From NCBI GenBank assembly GCA_937923585.1, contig CALDSM010000659.1:1-6710 (forward strand): a stretch of DNA of 6,710 bases, read 5' to 3'. The translations under genes were made by a program, and so were the position numbers. The stretch's first letter is position 1. Each line of letters starts with the position of its first letter. Positions 5,918 to 6,710 of this stretch are shown here, in pieces. The stretch comes from an uncultured bacterium (GTDB lineage: Bacteria > Hydrogenedentota > Hydrogenedentia > Hydrogenedentales > CAITNO01). Under the pieces are notes generated by a model, which saw nothing but the letters and a program-made list of their open reading frames with translations, was not told where the DNA came from and searched no databases.

Positions 5918-6487
5918 TTATTGCTTCGCAACCTTCACAAGACGCAGCGACTCCAGGTATTCCGCCGCCTCTTTTACCTGATGGGGGGTGACTTTCCAGC
6001 CGTATTTATTGGCGAATTCACACAATTCCTGTTCCGTGGCGGGTCCCCTTTTCTTGCCGCGCATAAAATGCGTCTTAGCGGCAATGGAGAGTCTTATATA
6101 GTCCCGGTCACCCTTTTCCTCAAAGCGCGTTACAGCGCGGCTGACCTTGTTCCATAGATCAGGATATTTCCGGACTTTCATCTCGGCAACAGCCTTGCCG
6201 TCCTCGTTCAGCCGGTAATCGGTTCGGATGCGCTCAAACCCCCGCGGGTCAGCGCCGCATGTGGTGTTGGAAGCGTCAACAAAACCTAATGCCTTCAATT
6301 GCCCCACTGCGGACGCCACCTCCTCCGAATAGGGGCCGTAATAGTGCGCGCGATAGCCCAGATCCCCCAGGCAACCCGAAAGTTCACCCACAAAATAGAC
6401 CGTCTTCTGGAGTTTGGTCTTTCCTTGAATGCCCTTCTCCATCGCGTAAAGCGTAAAATGCACAAAATCATAAGGATCGATGTTCAT
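5918..6487 (-). CDS. YwgA-like small protein, probable winged-helix regulator or defence-associated partner
   Basis: 189 residues. KTKLQKTVYFVG (23-34) followed by HYYGPYSEEV (48-57) and a hydrophobic LKALGFVD (64-71) is the pattern I associate with YwgA-type proteins; it is also reminiscent of the Panacea/SocA (DUF4065) fold, where LQK-x-Y and G-P motifs occur. The N-terminal about 115 residues would be the conserved domain. The rest is a charged, helix-rich C-terminal part with RLSIAAKTHFMRG (152-164) and a final KVTPHQVKEAAEYL stretch that could be a small DNA- or protein-binding helix bundle. The biochemical role is not established from sequence. Its ATG overlaps the stop of the preceding gene (ATGA, 6484-6487) and a good GGAG lies 8 bases upstream. 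Placement directly before hsdM suggests it works with, or regulates, the methyltransferase module. Confidence 0.6.
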   Translation of the reverse strand: MNIDPYDFVHFTLYAMEKGIQGKTKLQKTVYFVGELSGCLGDLGYRAHYYGPYSEEVASAVGQLKALGFVDASNTTCGADPRGFERIRTDYRLNEDGKAVAEMKVRKYPDLWNKVSRAVTRFEEKGDRDYIRLSIAAKTHFMRGKKRGPATEQELCEFANKYGWKVTPHQVKEAAEYLESLRLVKVAKQ

Positions 6488-6710
6488 GGCCCTGTCTCCA
6501 TCGGTGCTGCGCCGTGCTGTTCAATGACTTCCATCAGCGGTTCCTTGAGTTTGTTGCAGAAACGCTGCCGTTCCTCCCGGTCATTCCACCCAACCGGCGC
6601 GTAAATCTCCACAAACTCCGGATCGTACCCGCCTTGGATGGAGGCGAAGAGACTCGACTTCTGTTCGAATGAAACCGGAACGGAACCGGTGTCTATCAGA
6701 ACACCCGCCT
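6484..6710 (-). CDS. C-terminal fragment of an unidentified protein
   Basis: About 75 residues are open from the right edge of the window to TGA at 6484-6486; the start lies beyond 6710. The fragment has a beta-like opening (AGVLIDTGSVPVSF), then SLFASIQGGYDPEFVEIYAP and an amphipathic helix after WNDREERQRF reaching to about EVIEQHGA. I do not recognise a family. The other two frames on this strand are broken by stops within this stretch, and the ATGA overlap with the YwgA-like gene argues that the frame is real and belongs to the same operon. It is the most upstream visible member of the hsdM operon and therefore a likely functional partner. Confidence 0.65.
   Translation of the reverse strand, partial: AGVLIDTGSVPVSFEQKSSLFASIQGGYDPEFVEIYAPVGWNDREERQRFCNKLKEPLMEVIEQHGAAPMETGP
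6496..6499 (-). promoter_or_regulatory. Shine-Dalgarno GGAG for the YwgA-like gene
   Basis: GGAG on the - strand lies 8 bases before the ATG at 6485-6487 and inside the 3' end of the preceding gene. It supports this ATG as the start and, with the ATGA overlap, supports coupled translation. Confidence 0.6.

Overview
The window is a GC-rich bacterial fragment with no rRNA, tRNA, CRISPR array or intact insertion sequence. The gene content (a DUF1680/GH127 glycoside hydrolase, a secreted SUMF1-fold protein, a membrane-anchored beta-sandwich protein, a type I DNA methyltransferase) fits the PVC/Hydrogenedentes-like polysaccharide degraders. That lineage guess is an inference from gene content and composition only.

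Left part (1-3366, + strand). The window opens inside a GH127-family hydrolase whose C-terminal 397 residues are present, ending in an extra beta-sandwich. A 523-base stretch without a convincing gene follows (1195-1717). It is the most unusual part of the window. It holds four same-strand DnaA-box-like 9-mers in two helically phased pairs (two perfect TTATCCACA, two with one mismatch), AT-rich patches, a 7-bp inverted repeat, and then a run of nested short hairpins just before the next gene. I read it as a candidate replication origin or DnaA-binding regulatory region, with a possible structured leader. Next comes a two-gene, translationally coupled pair (ATGA overlap): a single-pass membrane protein with a carbohydrate-binding-like extracytoplasmic domain, and a signal-peptide-bearing SUMF1/FGE-fold protein that lacks the catalytic cysteines of true formylglycine-generating enzymes and carries a 33-bp tandem repeat in its linker.

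Middle (3367-3480). A 76-bp imperfect inverted repeat (27-bp arms, 23 of 27 matching) sits between the convergent gene sets and looks like a REP/MITE-type palindrome.

Right part (3481-6710, - strand). Read in transcription order, this is an unidentified protein whose C-terminal end lies at the window edge, a YwgA-like small protein coupled to it by another ATGA overlap, a complete HsdM N6-adenine methyltransferase 20 bases further on, and, after a 77-base gap with a strong hairpin, a class I glutamine amidotransferase with an intact Cys-His-Glu triad. No HsdS specificity subunit lies directly downstream of HsdM, where it is commonly found. The unknown protein, YwgA-like protein and HsdM form a tight putative operon that could be a variant restriction/defence or epigenetic module; the rest of it would lie beyond position 6710.
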